64,000 nt of DNA from Selaginella moellendorffii (GCF_000143415.4 NW_003314361.1:70653-134652); one strand, 5' to 3'. Positions 1 through 12,664 are shown, counted from the first letter of the stretch. Notes: generated by a model not told the origin, from the letters alone. Numbers and translations are program-made.

Positions 1-598
1 ACTTGCAGTCTTTAGCCCTTGTGTAAGAAGTTCTTCATTTAATTGCTTAAGTATTGAAGTTTGGGTAAGCATGGCTGGAAGAACCTTTTGAGTATCTTGA
101 ATCCCTTCAAGTGTTGTCCTTGATTTATAGGGCATTTTATCACTATTAACATCCACAGATGTTGAAAATAATTCTTGTAATACTATTGTGTTTTGTTGGG
201 ATTTTTTTTTACCTGAGTTGCCATGAAAAGCTCAAGTTACAGAACCATTCCACTCCATTTTAACTTGATAAAAAATGGATTTACTAAAATCATGTATAAT
301 ACACCATGCTTTGGCACATATAATACATGCATTAAAAACCATACCAAAATCTTTATCGAAGTTTTCTGAATGTATTATAGCATGGGAAAGAGCTTTGAAA
401 ATAAATTCTTGATAGTCTTTCCAACATTAATTCCATATTGAACTCCTTGCATTAAAATTTTTATCTCTTCTTGCAACTTGACAACACCTGATAATAAAGA
501 ATTAAGTCAATAGTTATAAACTGTAATATTATAATATTATATGTGTTTATTATATACCTTCAAGAGCAAGAGTAGAGACTTTTCTTATATTAACTAGT
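1..598 (-). pseudogene. Unrecognised broken gene running off the left edge
   Basis: On the minus strand two stretches of sensible protein can be read. The upstream exon (about 558-598) ends in a GTATAT donor. A 69-nt intron (489-557) with acceptor TTATCAG leads into a second exon whose frame is open for about 25 residues. The continuation is open in a second frame, so one frameshift lies near 425-435. That second frame has a stop near 230 and then stays open to base 1. Readable peptides are hydrophilic in the second half and contain a Cys-rich segment (ACIICAKAWC). I do not recognise the family. The element-like surroundings suggest a decayed transposon gene, but that is inference. Confidence 0.35.
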
Positions 599-3124
599 GA
601 TTGTTGCTTATGTTTATGAGTTGGATTGATGAAGAGGTAAATGTTTTATTTTGTATATCTTCCTAGGTGGAGCAGAAGAAGAAATAGAGTTATGCATAAG
701 TTTAAGCATCCAAAGAAGAAAGACCCGATGTAAGTGAAAAACAGTTAGGAATAGTTATATAATCATGTAGTATATAAATAGCACTTAAACGTGCTAGAAA
801 ATAACCCCCACTCATTGTTGTATCTTTTGCATTGAATTAACCATCTTTTCTCCCGTCTATGACTGTTTGTGCAAAGTAAAGTTAAGAGAGTGATATATGC
901 TTATTCTTGCTCACACCTTTGGGGTTCAAGGCTGAGTTCTATTCTCTTCTTTTTTTTTCTCTATGATCTTGTCTCTGTTTATTTGTCACTATTTTGTAAG
1001 TAGGGGCGAGAATATGAATATAGACAGAAAAAGCCTTACTCACTTTGGCAACTATAGTGGGATAAACTATCGCTTTTTGGCTTTGAAAATAGCCGGGAGA
1101 AAATCACTTGTGAATTCCAAACGTGCTCAACATTATGAATCACAAGTAGATATCTTCAGTGATTATAGAGGTTTTGAGCCCAGACAACATTGAACAAAGG
1201 AGCTCTTTTTGCTATTGCAGTGGCTTAATGTCCAAAAACGCAAGAGAGACAGTTCTTCAACCATCACATAAGTCATAGATTTTAAAACAAGTTTGAAATT
1301 AGAATTTAGCATACATTGCCAAGAAACTTAAGTTTAAATTGTTTCGCCAGTAATTTCTTGAGAAAAATCCAAAAGAAGAAGAAATGAAATCTATTTATCC
1401 CAAGTTGAAGTCTCCTATGCATATTGCAAAAGCTTACAAGACTCGAACAAGACTTACAAATCAAAAATTCAGAAATGGTTATTAGGAACTGATTTAACCA
1501 TTCAAACTATTCTATGCCTAGTACACATAGGTGAATTAAGCAAGGCTCATCTTTTATACATAGAGAGTTTACAAACATTGCTTAGTGTGAAAGGTGTTAT
1601 TCTTTTATAAATTTTGAGAGCACTCATATCACATCTAGCCCCATAGGGAGAAATCAAGGGCAATTATATGAAACACACCTTCCCTTGAATGAGGCATAGA
1701 CAAAGAGAAAATATACAAGTGAATAGGCATGAAAATCTACTTTTTAAACCAATTGAGAGACACTTAATTGCTAATTGAAATATTCATCACTTTAGGTGTG
1801 AAACACCCTTTTCAAGGTGTGAACCACCCTTCGTGAGATATAATTCATAAGTGTATGTACCTTCTCATAGGAAAGAATTCCCACTTAGTGATTATTTTTC
1901 ACATATGCAAAATTATACAACTACTCTAATAAGAGTTGTAGCTCAATTTTTATCTACATTTGGAACACATAGATCACCCTTTGTTCTAATTGAACTTTTG
2001 CCAGACAAAGCAATTAAGAGGCTTTACGCTATAAACGTGGAACAGAGAGATATGAAGTTTGTTGTTAGGTGTAGGCATTAGTTTTGGAGACACTTTTATC
2101 GTCACTTTGATGTCTAAAGAACTAAAACGTGCTTAGAGATATTAAAAAAAGGTTTTGTATAAAAAAGTGAAATAGCCTTAGACTGTCCCAGAAATTCTAA
2201 AATATATTGCAAAGCTCAAAAATCTATCATATAAGCTTAGAGACTTATATTAACCATAACCACCCATTGATGAAAATGCTAGAGAGAAATTTGTCTTGAA
2301 AAGAATTTTTTTTTTAGATCTGAAGTAGAGTTTCCACAAATTAACTATCACATGTTTGAAAAGCTACCTAATATCATTCCACAAGCAAATTAATCTATAA
2401 TAGGCTATTATGCACTAAACAATTTAACTTTTGTGTTGGTTCCACAGGGCAATTTCATAGAATGGTCTCCATGACCCATTCAAATTAGTCCTTAGTGTTG
2501 ATCCAATTTGCCCAAGATTTACCAAGAGCAATAGGCCACTTTTTCTAATTTCACAGTTGTAAAGGTAAGATTGGCTATAAGTCAGAGGGTAAGACCTACT
2601 ATGAAGGGGCATGAACCATACTTGAGCTCACGAGTTGAAGAGTTGAGCTTACGAGTTGAGCTTAATTTTCAGTTGTAATTTAGTACAAACATTATAAACT
2701 TTAAAATTTTAAGGTTATGGTGAATCTAATAATTTAATAACTCTCTATATATTATATAGATAAAAATGTTCTAAAGAACACTTCTCGTTCTAATAATTTA
2801 AATATTTACTACATGCAATGATAGGGACGTCTTTTAGAATATAAAATAAAATTTTTGCAAAAAGAGTATTCTTGTCACTTCTTTAAATTTGTACTCTATG
2901 CTTTCTGGCTAGTAAATGTCAGGTTTGTCAGAATTAAAAAATTATGAAATTTGAAATAAGATTCTATGTAAAGCCATATAACCGTTTGAAAAGAAAAATA
3001 AAATAACTGTTGATGTAAGCTTATTGCATATAAAAGAAAGACTTAGTTCTTTTTAGAATACATTCTTGAGGGGTTTGTCATAGCATACTATCTAGATTTT
3101 AGAAATCTTCATTCACACTCTCAT
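599..3124. other. AT-rich stretch without a recognisable gene
   Basis: Mostly AT-rich sequence with only short chance ORFs (for example 963-1193 and 1851-2081) that show no motif, codon bias or splice support. I see no repeats with clear boundaries, no RNA gene and no LTR signal here. Confidence 0.5.
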
Positions 3125-3556
3125 TTGAAAAAAGCGAAATACACACAAATATCTATAGATTTTAGTGTTGGTAATTTTAACTCTCACAATCTTTCTTCCC
3201 AGAGTTCAAGGGCTAGGAGATGCAATAACTATCCCATTGCACAGCATAACCAAACCACACAAAAGAATGAAAGAGAGGATAGTGAGGATAGTAATCATGA
3301 GTTGGAGATAAATGCAATAACAACAAATTGGGTGAAAAAAAATGACTTCTTACTTGTTTTAGAAAAGTGCAATTCTGCCACTTTCAAGAAGTGCCCCATA
3401 TGTTTTCTAGCGTCTGATGGAAACAATGGCAATGATCAATATGATAGTATATATGCTCTTGCAACACACTACAACATTACGCACCCAAAAAACTATTATG
3501 AAATCTTTTTTGAGATGGTAAAGACAGAAATGGAGACACACAAGTACTATGGGTAG
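3125..3556 (+). CDS. Hypothetical Cys/His (zinc-finger-like) protein, 143 aa
   Basis: An open frame of 143 codons in AT-rich DNA. The first half is Ser/Asn/Gln-rich and charged. The second half contains CPIC (around residues 90-93) and, about 25 residues later, ATHYNITH, giving a C-x2-C...H-x4-H spacing like a C2H2 finger with a long loop. The reported start is not an ATG (TTG at 3125), so the 5' end is uncertain; an upstream exon may be missing. It converges on the SWIM-type gene on the other strand. The function is unknown; a transposon-associated zinc-finger protein is possible. Confidence 0.4.
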   Translation: MKKAKYTQISIDFSVGNFNSHNLSSQSSRARRCNNYPIAQHNQTTQKNEREDSEDSNHELEINAITTNWVKKNDFLLVLEKCNSATFKKCPICFLASDGNNGNDQYDSIYALATHYNITHPKNYYEIFFEMVKTEMETHKYYG

Positions 3557-3683
3557 TATTGCGAAAAGAACACTCAGAAGCATATAAAATGAAAAGTGAA
3601 ATGAAAAAGCACATTTTCATTAATTATATAAAGTATAATAAGTTTTATTGATAGAGAATAAACATTGATAGTGTTGGAGAAAT

Positions 3684-4958
3684 CTAGTTAGCTCTAAAAG
3701 TTTTTTGCAACTCAACAATAGTAAGGCTTGCTTGGTGTATATAAATATCCACTTTAGAATCTTGGTGCAAGATGTTGATGAAGATGTAGTACATATGCTT
3801 GCAAGGAGCATATGCTTTCCCATGTTCCTCGCGCTTCGTAAAGTCTGGACATGTGCAAGAAGGAAAGTCGTGAATGGCAATTGTGTACTCTCCACCTTTT
3901 ATTTTGACTATGTACTCCTTTGCAAGCGTAGTGATGTACTTCGTGGAGAGAATCTCACACTCAAATGTTTAAGCCAAGTTTATTTTACCTTGCTTTTGCT
4001 TAGAGACGGTACCAATATATTTAACTGCCTTACCTTTTCTTGTTAGCCTCCTGTGCATCTCTGTAGGAATAGTCCTACTCTTGTCACTCATGTCTCCAAC
4101 TCTCCTCTCAAGATTAAAACCAAATTTCTCAAGGTTTTCAATCTCATTTGACGTGAGCGCAACCCCATTAGCAACCAGCCATTCTTTAGGTACTGCATTA
4201 GGTTTAGTCACTATAGTGTCTTCAAGCCGCTTTGTATGGTTGGCGTTGGTGTTGCAACAATATAGCTAGCACCATCTCGAAAATCCTGCTAGCTTTCATT
4301 CCCTATAGAAACATGGGGCTGGAACAGAAGCAGATTTGTCACCACGAATCCAGGCCTAACACTTGCCCCTTAGAAGCATCCCCACACACCTTACATTCGA
4401 TTTTTCTGGCACGCGTTGGATTGCCCATTGCTTCAGCTCCACGCTACGGTAAGCAATTTCAACTTGTTGCGATGCACTCTTTTCATCAGCCACTTGAGGT
4501 GGCTCGGTCTGAGAGTGGTGTCTTGGAGCAGAATGGTACTCAACATCAGGCCTGTGAGAGCTTTTTGCTCCAAGGTCCGTATCAACATCTTCCCTAGTAA
4601 AGGAAAAACGATGCTTTGAGCAGACAGTCTTCATATCACCAATAGAAGCTCGGAGAGTGTACTCCATAAATGTGCCACAGACCACTTCCTCAACTGTAGT
4701 TGCCATTGTTCGGGTAGGTGGAGTTAATTTTCTCTTCATTCTATCATGTAACATTTCAACAGAAGGCCTTGTTCTCATGAATCTTCCTTCCTCGAATGCT
4801 AGTGCTTTTGAAAATTGCTCTATAGCACGTATCAAATCTAATAGACAGACTTCGTATAGACTCATCTTCCCTTTCCCTGCGTCAGAGGAACGCCAACTCA
4901 AGTGCTTACTTTTGGAGAGATTCAAACAAGCATAACATGTTTGGACCAAAAGCTCCAA
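3684..4958 (-). pseudogene. SWIM zinc-finger protein, decayed
   Basis: Read on the minus strand, the C-terminal part contains a clear SWIM finger: CTCPDF (codons at about 3845-3859) followed by PCKHMYY (about 3794-3808), the C-x-C...C-x-H arrangement of this family. SWIM fingers occur in plant MULE-type transposases and far-red response factors derived from them, and bind DNA or protein. A stop (TAA, 3969-3971) interrupts the frame just upstream of the finger; the same frame is open on both sides. The N-terminal ORF (4356-4958) is basic, Ser/Thr-rich and unrecognised, and a frame change or intron lies between about 4212 and 4356. The final stop is at 3684-3686. Its 5' end runs directly into the truncated LTR starting near 4926, so the true start is lost. 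Likely a transposon-derived remnant. Confidence 0.5.
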
Positions 4959-6216
4959 CTTGAAAGGTCGAGAGCGAGAGTGGAACTCCCAATAAAGTGC
5001 TCAAGGAACATGCGCGAGATGGAGTCCGAGATAGAGTCCGAGATGGACCCGAGATGAAGACCGAGATAAAGTCCGACATGGACCCAAGATAGACCTGAGA
5101 TGGAGTCCAAGATGGAACCAAGACCGAGACCGAGTCTGAGTCTAAAACTGGGACCAAGACTGAGTCCGAGTCCGAGTCCGAATACTAATACAGGCTGTTG
5201 AGTGAAAGCCCAAAGCGATCGTCCCCCAGGGAGGGGCTGTAGGGGATTCCAAAAGTATAGTAGGGAGAGGGTGGGGGTTGGAGCCCAGTGGAGCTAGTTT
5301 GGCCAGGAAAGGCCAATTTTGCCCAAGAAAGGCCAATTTGACCCAGGAAGGCCATACCCAGTGTTGGATGATGAACTGACCACTGGCAAGTCCAAGACTA
5401 GAGTGAATACGGACTAACAAGTGGGGTAGCTTAGTGAAGTGTTCAAGAGTCGGCTCTAGTTCCCCCGGGAGATCAAATGGTCGATACTCCCAGTGTGGGT
5501 GGCACTACCTACTTGGATACCTGGCGTGGCTCAACAGAACCTCACTCTAAGCCCATGGCTAGAGCACCCAAAGGCAGAAGGCAGGGAGAGTACCCATGAG
5601 GCTCGCGTAAGGCCACGATGTTCCGAAATGTTGCCCCAAAGTCCCAGACTGTGAAAAGGAAGAGGAGCCATCCTCTAGGGTAGAGACCAAAGATACGGTC
5701 ATGTGAGGAGGAAGTCCCAGAGGATTGAGGGACTTAGTGGTCAGGCTTGTGGGCCTCAATCTAGAGGCAGTGTTAGCAAACATAGCCATAGGCAAAAACG
5801 GACTTGGTGGGGACCGAAAAAGGGATATTGGGGAAGGCCATTCCCCATACCTGTGGGCATCTTAAGGATGCTAAAGAGTGGATTTGGGATGGTCACTCAT
5901 CGACAAATGGCCCAATCTTTGAGAGATGGGGCTGTGATGTAGGTGGTGTCAGACCACCGGTGTGACCAAGGTGAATGGGTATGGCCTTAGCGTAACGGGC
6001 TGGTATGTCAGTGGTACCTTGGGGTGTCGGTCATGGGATCGAACACATGGAGCACTTGGACCAAGTGCAATGGTTTAATGGCATAGATGCCATTCTTGAG
6101 GCTAGTAAGTCCCTAAGTCCAAAACTAGACTTACGGAAGTTATGAGTGAGACTCCTCCAAGTGGTCGGAAGTGTGGTTAAGTGACTAAAGTAGAATGGAA
6201 AATTTAATTGCTTACA
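4926..6216 (+). mobile_element. Truncated 5' LTR of element 4 (copy a)
   Basis: This segment matches LTR copies b (24033-26252) and c (30464-31991) in order and orientation: the block around 'ggaccaaaagctccaacttg', a GA-rich minisatellite, 'aaaagtatagtagggagag', and the end 'gtagaatggaaaatttaat..cttaca'. The first about 75 bp of the LTR are missing here; the junction is with the SWIM-type gene remnant. It ends in CA at 6216 and is followed by a primer-binding site, so it is the 5' LTR of a plus-strand element. Confidence 0.65.
4990..5205 (+). repeat. GA-rich 12-bp minisatellite inside LTR copy a
   Basis: Tandem units based on GAGTCCGAGATG / GAGATGGACCC, turning into 6-bp GAGTCC/GAGACC units at its end before 'gaatactaatacaggctgtt'. 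The same motif family sits at the same place in the other LTRs of the window. Confidence 0.8.
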
Positions 6217-6219
6217 ACT

Positions 6220-6231
6220 TGGTATTGGAGC
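6220..6231 (+). promoter_or_regulatory. Primer-binding site of element 4 (initiator tRNA-Met type)
   Basis: TGGTATTGGAGC lies three bases after the LTR end. It differs at two positions from the usual plant PBS TGGTATCAGAGC, complementary to the 3' end of initiator tRNA-Met. Confidence 0.65.
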
Positions 6232-7278
6232 TGTTTTTTAGTCCAACTTTTATTTGTGCTCAAGTATATCACCATTGGTGTTGGCATCAGAAGGTCCTAG
6301 GAGTGGGCCTATCCTTGAGGAGTAGCAAGTTAGGAAGACATGACTCTCCACTACAGTTCATGTGTGAACGAGGTGGTGGATAGAAAAGGGCCAATAAGGG
6401 TAAGACTTTGGGATCTTGGGAACAATATAAGGTTTCCTCAGAGAGCTGAGGATGTGATTCAGATGAGCATTTGACGCAGCAAACGGGCTAATGTAGTTGT
6501 AGTAAACAAATAAAGTTGGGATCATGGGAAAGATGCAAACTCCAAAACAATAAAAGAGTCACAAGATTACCTTCATATAGTTGAGGTTGATGCTCATAAC
6601 TTTGAGACCAGAATTGATGACCATAGGAAGTCAAATACAGAAAAGGACACAAGTCCTTGAAATAGTAGCCGGGGCTACCTCTAATAAATGCTGGAATAAC
6701 CCAAGGAGTTGGGGGTGTACTCAGAGATGAGTTGGTATTCTCATTATATGGACAAGTGGTCTTAAGGGGCAAAAGGTTGCCCTAAGAGAACAAATCAAGT
6801 GTCGGAGTAACACTTGCAAAAATGGTCCTTGTGAGTAGGACTTGAATACAAGAAGTTGTATTTCAGTGAGCTGGCACCTTAAAGGTAAGACCTCATGGGT
6901 TGTTGGATGAGAAAGTCCAAAAAGCTGGATGACTCAAATAGAGTCAAGGAATAATCCTAAAGGATTGATGGAAGCATTTGGACTGAGGTGTGTTGTATCC
7001 CATGAAGGATGGGGGGATTATAGGATCCAAGTATGAGAAAAGAAGGTATTTCATCGATGGCAGAATGTGTCATGCTAAAGTCGTGGGAAAGGTGTTCCCC
7101 AAAAAAAAAGCAACTTTGGTGCAGAGTTGTGTGCGAACATTATGGTGTAGTGCTAACAGATAGTTGGTATAAGAAACGACTGGGTTGGTCTTAGCAAAAA
7201 CCAAGACACTAATAAGTAGTGTCATAAGGGTAAGTTCGTGGGGCCGATAGTGTAGAGACACCAAATGTGCCAAGGTGT

Positions 7279-7884
7279 GATTGTAAGCAACCAAAGAGAA
7301 TGACTTGAGAGACGGTCCATGGGGTTCAAATATAGAGGGAAAGGGCCCATGAATAAGAGTGCACCCCCTTTTCCAATCGGTTAAGGGTCTTGGGATATTT
7401 GGGGTTAAACGTCCTTGGGGTTGAATAGTACTGGGTTGGGTGACCTCCCGGGAAGTCCAAACTCAGGAGCTTACATTTGGTATCGGAGCGGTCTCAAGTC
7501 CGACTCTGTTGGTTGGCTAAGGGAATCACACCACATGTTGATTGACATTTGGCTGGTCCAGTTTGCTCCTGCTGGGCTCGACCCGAGGGGTAGGGTGTCA
7601 AGAGAGCGGGGCTCTCGGGAGAGCTGCAGCTCTTAGCTTCCATTCACGAGGGCGTGAACTTGCAGGGAAGCGTGGTGGATTGTAAGCAACCAAAGAGAAC
7701 GACTTGAGAGACGGTCTATGGGGTTCAAATATAGAGGGAAAGGGCCCATGAATAAGAGTGCACCCCCTTTTCCAATCGGTTAAGGGTCTTATCGGAGCGG
7801 TCTCAAGTCCGACTCTGTTGGTTGGCTAAGGGAATCACACCACATGTTGATTGACATTTGGCTGGTCCAGTTTGCTCCTGCTGG
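7279..7884 (+). repeat. Direct duplication containing an LTR-end/PBS junction
   Basis: The block starting 'gattgtaagcaaccaaagag' at 7279 is repeated at 7679. In the first copy it runs through 'ggagcttaca' and the PBS-like TGGTATCGGAGC (7478-7489) to 'cagtttgctcctgctggg' (about 7578). The second copy lacks the stretch from 'gggtctt' to 'atcggag', so the LTR end is deleted. It then runs to 7884, where telomere-like repeats begin. Confidence 0.75.
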
Positions 7885-7932
7885 GTTTAGGGTTTAGGGT
7901 TTAGGGATCCCTAAACCCTAAACCGGTTTAGG
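7883..7932. repeat. Interstitial telomere-like tract with inverted halves
   Basis: Three TTTAGGG units run into ATCC and then into CCCTAAA units and one further GGTTTAGGG, so the orientation flips within 50 bp. TTTAGGG is the common plant telomere unit. Confidence 0.85.
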
Positions 7933-9568
7933 GATAAGGAAGTTAGATATACCCTTATAGGGGAGAAGCTGCTTATGTTGTGATATAGTAAGTTAATGTC
8001 ATAAAGGGAATGTTCATTGCCAAAGAAGACCATCATTAGGACGCCTAAACACTCTAAAATATTAAGAAGTGGTGTTTGGTGTCGCAAGGGCATTAGATAA
8101 GGCCCAAGGGACTAAGTCCCTAGCGAATGATGGATAAGAGGTGCCATCTAAATGTTCAAAGTTGTGGAAACAAGAGGAATCTGTTTACCCGATTTGGACA
8201 AAGCCAAAAATGGGATTTTGGAAAGGCTAGTGATAGGCATATAAAGGCCCATAAATAACAACAATAATCCCGGTGTGTGGGATTATAAGGTGAGCATGCC
8301 CAGATTGAGGAACCACTCCTTAAACTATTGGGTAGGTTCATCCCTATGAATATTTGCTAAGGTATGATAGAAGGTGCCAAGCTATCCTCCTAGTCTGGAG
8401 GAGAATAACCAAAGGAAACATATGAGGCCAAAAGGCAAGTAGTATTGGGATGGAACTGAACCATAGAAATTGAAGGGCATAACCAACAGTGGTTATACAA
8501 GTTGGGAGTGGAAAATCAAGAGGGTGCTCGAGAATGTTGTTACTAGCAACTGCGGTGCCATGGAGAGCCTAAAATGTGGAATTATCTATGTTAGACCATA
8601 TGGTGAGTAGAGAGCTTGCAAAGGAGAAACCTTAGCAAGCTAAGGAACAGAGTTCCTTGAAGGTTCCTGAAGACAATTTTAAGTAGATAAGTACTTAGAA
8701 AGCTAAGTGTAAATGGTTCCTAGAGCGCGCGAAATCAGAGTGGCGTAACAGGAGTGTGGTCTTGAAACTGGCTATGAGGCGAGGCTATCAAGGTTGGGGA
8801 AGTAGTTCCCGAGTGTTCAAAGAGATGGTTTTGAACAAAAGTCGATGGTTTAGGACTTTCACGCTTATGCATGAACCATGTTATTGTGGCCAGATGACTT
8901 GCTAAGCGAAATTGAAAAGTCAGGGGAATAAATCCCCTAGTTGAATGTGCTAACTTCAAAAGGAGTGGCCCATGGGGCCGAGCATGGAGGAGTCCATGCA
9001 TGATCACAGACTTGTCAAGCAAAAGGACTTGGTAGTGTGGAGGAACTAGGTTCCTAAGCTGTGATCTATAGCACGCTTTAAATACATGTTGGTGCACTGG
9101 CATGGGGAATCACGCCAGGCATCTAGGGTGATGCCATCCATAGATGCATATACGGAGGTTGGGTTCGAGTCCCAACCCCCTAGTGCTTGGGTTTGAGTCC
9201 CAAATCATTAAGGCGTGGTGATGGTTTGGAATATGAGGACACTCATATTTCGGTGGTCATGGACTCTTAGTGAGGAGACTGCCTTGGGCACACCACCAAG
9301 CGGGGGATGCTCTAGAGTCATGATGCACAGTTAGATTGCTTAGTGTGGCTCAGCATATCTAACTTGAGCACTTTGGTGCAAGTGGCACCAAAGATGTGGT
9401 GAAAGAGATGGGGACACTTAGTCTTAGTTGCTATGGACCCTTAGTTGGAAGGGTTAGCTTGGGTGCACTGCCAAGTGTGGGGGATGCCCCCGGGGTCATG
9501 GTGAATAACTTAAAGGTCTAGAAGACCTAGTACTTATTGGCAAACCTGTTAAGGTGCCGAGGTTAAAT

Positions 9569-9598
9569 CACTAAAAGCTCTATTTCGTTAAAGTGGGA
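9569..9598 (+). repeat. Left terminal inverted repeat of the CACTA-like element
   Basis: Begins CACTA and contains GCTCTATTTCGTTAAAGTGG, which matches the reverse complement of the right end exactly. Confidence 0.75.
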
Positions 9599-12487
9599 AT
9601 TGTCATTATCCCACTTGTAAAATAACGTTTCCAAACCTTTATATAGTATATAAATATAACAAAATTCAACTGCATTGAGGCACATGCCATTTTATTTTAA
9701 ACAAGGAAATGTCTACTCAATCACTTCTCCTCCCCCTGCCACTGCTTCACCTCTCTCTTCTCCTTGTCATCGTCGTCCAATTTCTTTCCATCCTTTTAAT
9801 ATTGGCTCAGTTGCTCCGAGTTTAAGTGGAGCCCAAGTCCCCATTCAATCTTTACTTTCCCCTTATTAATAAAACAACTTCGTAGACTTCCAATAACATG
9901 CTGTAACACTTCTAGTATAATGCAAATCCTCTCAAAGAATTGTCTTTTAATATTAATACAATGGCATGGAACCCCATGCCATAATAAGTTACATTTTTAA
10001 ATAAATACATGCCATTTCAGATTGTTATTTTTTGCCTCCAACGCCTATACAATAATCTTGGAATTTCATCACTCTCCACACTATCAGGATTTAAACCTAA
10101 TAGTAATGCCATCTCTTCTCTAATACGTCCACACTCATGTTCAGTGGTCGAAGAACCCATCCGGTTGAGCAGATTATGGAGATGCGGATAGTGCTTGGCT
10201 AGACAATATACATGCCATAAATGATGACTGGTGTCTGTCCGATCAAATGGCTTCAGATATACCGTTCCATCTACCATTTGGTTGATTTCTGCAGCCACCT
10301 CCTGGACTGGCCGGTTCTCTATCACCATCGCTTTAAGCCGTTTTGCAAGGTCCCCCAGAACATACGGTTTCTTCTCCCTAGTTTCCATAATGCAAGAGAT
10401 GGGGTGCACTACATATGTGTGCGTGTTTGCTGCAGTTTTAATCGGCGAGTCATCGATGATGAGGATTTCACTTGACCTAGCAGTCCGGTTCATCACTACA
10501 GCCTCTGGCTTGACGAAGATGGGCTTGCTACCCCTCACATGGACCATAGTCAAGAAATCCTCCTGCGTTAGGAGAAAGTCAAATGGTAATATTACTCGCG
10601 TCTGATCGTGCATCATCTATAGCAACGTTAATGCATTGTGGCGCATCATGGATGTCCAAACTCCCAATTGCAAATTGAACCCGGCCCTTTGTTTTAAGTG
10701 TCGCATGGTCATTATTAGATCCCGCAGTTTCTCCCGTATGATTAATATGAATCTGTCTCTTTTGACCAACTTGCGACCGCAGGCTTTGGAGGGTGCAGTG
10801 ACATTCGAGGACGAGCCACGCTCATGGGAGAAAAGGACACCGTTCAGATCAAAAACGATACAGTACCTTCGCTGTGACTCTGAAATGAAATGCATCAGCA
10901 TAAAAAATGGTACAAGTCAATTTTACCATCTACAATATTAGCGAATGGTGCACCCGATGGTCGTTGAGAGGGTTTTGGTCGAGGAAACGTGAAGGGCGGA
11001 AATACTCTCCTCTGCAATGTGGGGTCAATCGCATCCGATGGCGTGTGGGCACATGCCATTTCAGCTATAGACTCTGGTACAACTGGCTCAACAGTGGCAT
11101 GGGGTGGTTCCGATGGCGTGTGATCACACGCCATTTCAGCTGGTGCCTCCGTTGGCAAAGTGGACATGACCGAACAGGCAGCAGGGGCGGTGTAGGGAGG
11201 TTCCAATGGCGTGTAGTCAGACGATTGGGCACACGTTGAGTCCGTTGGAAATGAGGATACGACTGGCTCGGCGGCTGGGGCGGCCTCATGCGGGTCCAAT
11301 GGCGCCTGGTCACTGTCAGTTGGATACGTGGACAAGATTGACTCAGTGGTATGGGCAGCATCAAGTGGAGCGTGGTCAACTTGCTTGGCATTGATATGGA
11401 TAGTAGCCTCCACCAGCTCTGATGACTCTTGCAGGCAAGTAGAGTCCACTGGCAGATCCATATGCATGTCCAAATATCTCCCTTCGATTGAGATGGTATC
11501 CTCCCTACTGGCTACTAAAAGCAAACTCATTAGCACATTGAATCGACTATACTGTATTTACCATCAACTGCTATTGAGGAACTAGGACCGATATCACTTG
11601 GGCGCACTGCTGATTCTGAAGGATTGGACATACGTTTCGACCCTTGCTTGGCACTATCCTTTCTCGACACTAAAGGCTAGAGTTTGTATCTTAATTCAAC
11701 TGAATAATCTTTACTTACCATTTGCTCTGCGACCTACATGGACAATGTTAGAAATGGTAAAAGGTTAGGAATGGATGTACTATTATTTACCTGATGGTTT
11801 GTCTTGTATGACCCTTCCTCCGCTGCTCTTTGGCCACCTCAGGCTGGCCATCGTCGTCATCATCGTCATCGTCGTTATTGTGATCGTCACCATTGTGAGG
11901 ACCATCCAAGTCCTCTTCGTCCTCCTCTTCTTTGTCCTCCTCTTCTTCCTTTTGCTCTTCCTGCTCTTTATCTTTCTCTGGCTCCTTATCCCCCTCCTGC
12001 ATTTCTTCCATAGGCTGCTCAGGCTGGATGGCTTGTTCTTCCAGGACCATCTTGGGAAAATCATCTGGCCGAGTCTCCATCTCAAAATACAAGACATCCA
12101 TAGCCTGTTTTAGTGCGTGACCTAGGACCGTATCCTCACCCGACTGTCTTAACATGGTTTCTGCACGTTCTTGCACCCTTCGAAGACGACGAGATGAGAA
12201 AAACGTGGCCCTGACTTGAAAAGCATCCCTCATCTATTGTACCTCTCCATTGAGATTGGGGAAGGGGAGTCCACCATAGGAATTTGAGTCAGGAGGTGGT
12301 GACTGGCTGCTTTCGCACACACGCCATAACTGCGAAGCATTACCTATCATCTTTTCGTTGCCCTTCTTCCTTTTCGATTCAAACGCCTCTGATCCCGACG
12401 ACTGTCCAATGTGCTTTCACTTTTTATGACCACTGTCAGTTTGAGCTTGGCTGGTGCTTGCTTGTTTTGCCTTTGAAGAAGTGTCTC

Positions 12488-12536
12488 CTACAAGGAATGG
12501 CATGAGACCACACGCCATTGCAAATATAATTTGTAC
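12488..12536 (-). other. 49-nt intron carrying a palindrome
   Basis: GTACAAAT donor, CCTTGTAG acceptor, palindrome 12497-12518 immediately upstream of the acceptor. Frame is kept. Confidence 0.75.
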
Positions 12537-12626
12537 CTCCTTTTTTCCTATTGCTTGTCTGTTTGTCCTTCTTCGACGTGCCACCAATGCGCTTTTCAGT
12601 CCTCGTGTCTGAATATTCACAACAAT

Positions 12627-12664
12627 CTATAATCAAAATGGCGTGAGGCCTCACGTGACCTTAC
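12627..12664 (-). other. 38-nt intron carrying a palindrome
   Basis: GTAAG donor, GATTATAG acceptor, palindrome 12638-12659 filling most of the rest. Its removal joins codons of the same frame. Confidence 0.75.

Larger units (their letters stand above)
6217..9568 (+). mobile_element. Non-coding internal region of element 4, left part
   Basis: Between the PBS and the CACTA-like element there is about 3.35 kb without any recognisable gag, protease, RT or integrase reading frame; the ORFs present are short and without motifs. It contains a second LTR-end/PBS junction with a partial tandem duplication (7279-7884) and a telomere-like tract (7883-7932). Together with 22939-24032 on the far side of the inserted DNA transposon it makes an internal region of about 4.4 kb. 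An element with LTRs, PBS and PPT but no genes fits a large retrotransposon derivative (LARD) mobilised in trans. Confidence 0.55.

Noticed and set aside
9080-9110. A palindrome-like 'tggcatgggg..cacgcca' left of the CACTA-like element
   Set aside because: Only part of each arm matches and the outer ATGG/CCAT ends are missing; it is taken as chance.
10617-10619. The TAG in the HAD region as part of an unseen intron
   Set aside because: The HAD domain is colinear with its family on both sides, leaving no room for an intron; a nonsense change is simpler.
11787-12233. The acidic 148-codon frame as an independent gene starting at the methionine after TAG
   Set aside because: The frame is open on the 5' side of the TAG and continuous with upstream exons, so it reads as an interior part of a larger broken gene; an independent start cannot be fully excluded.
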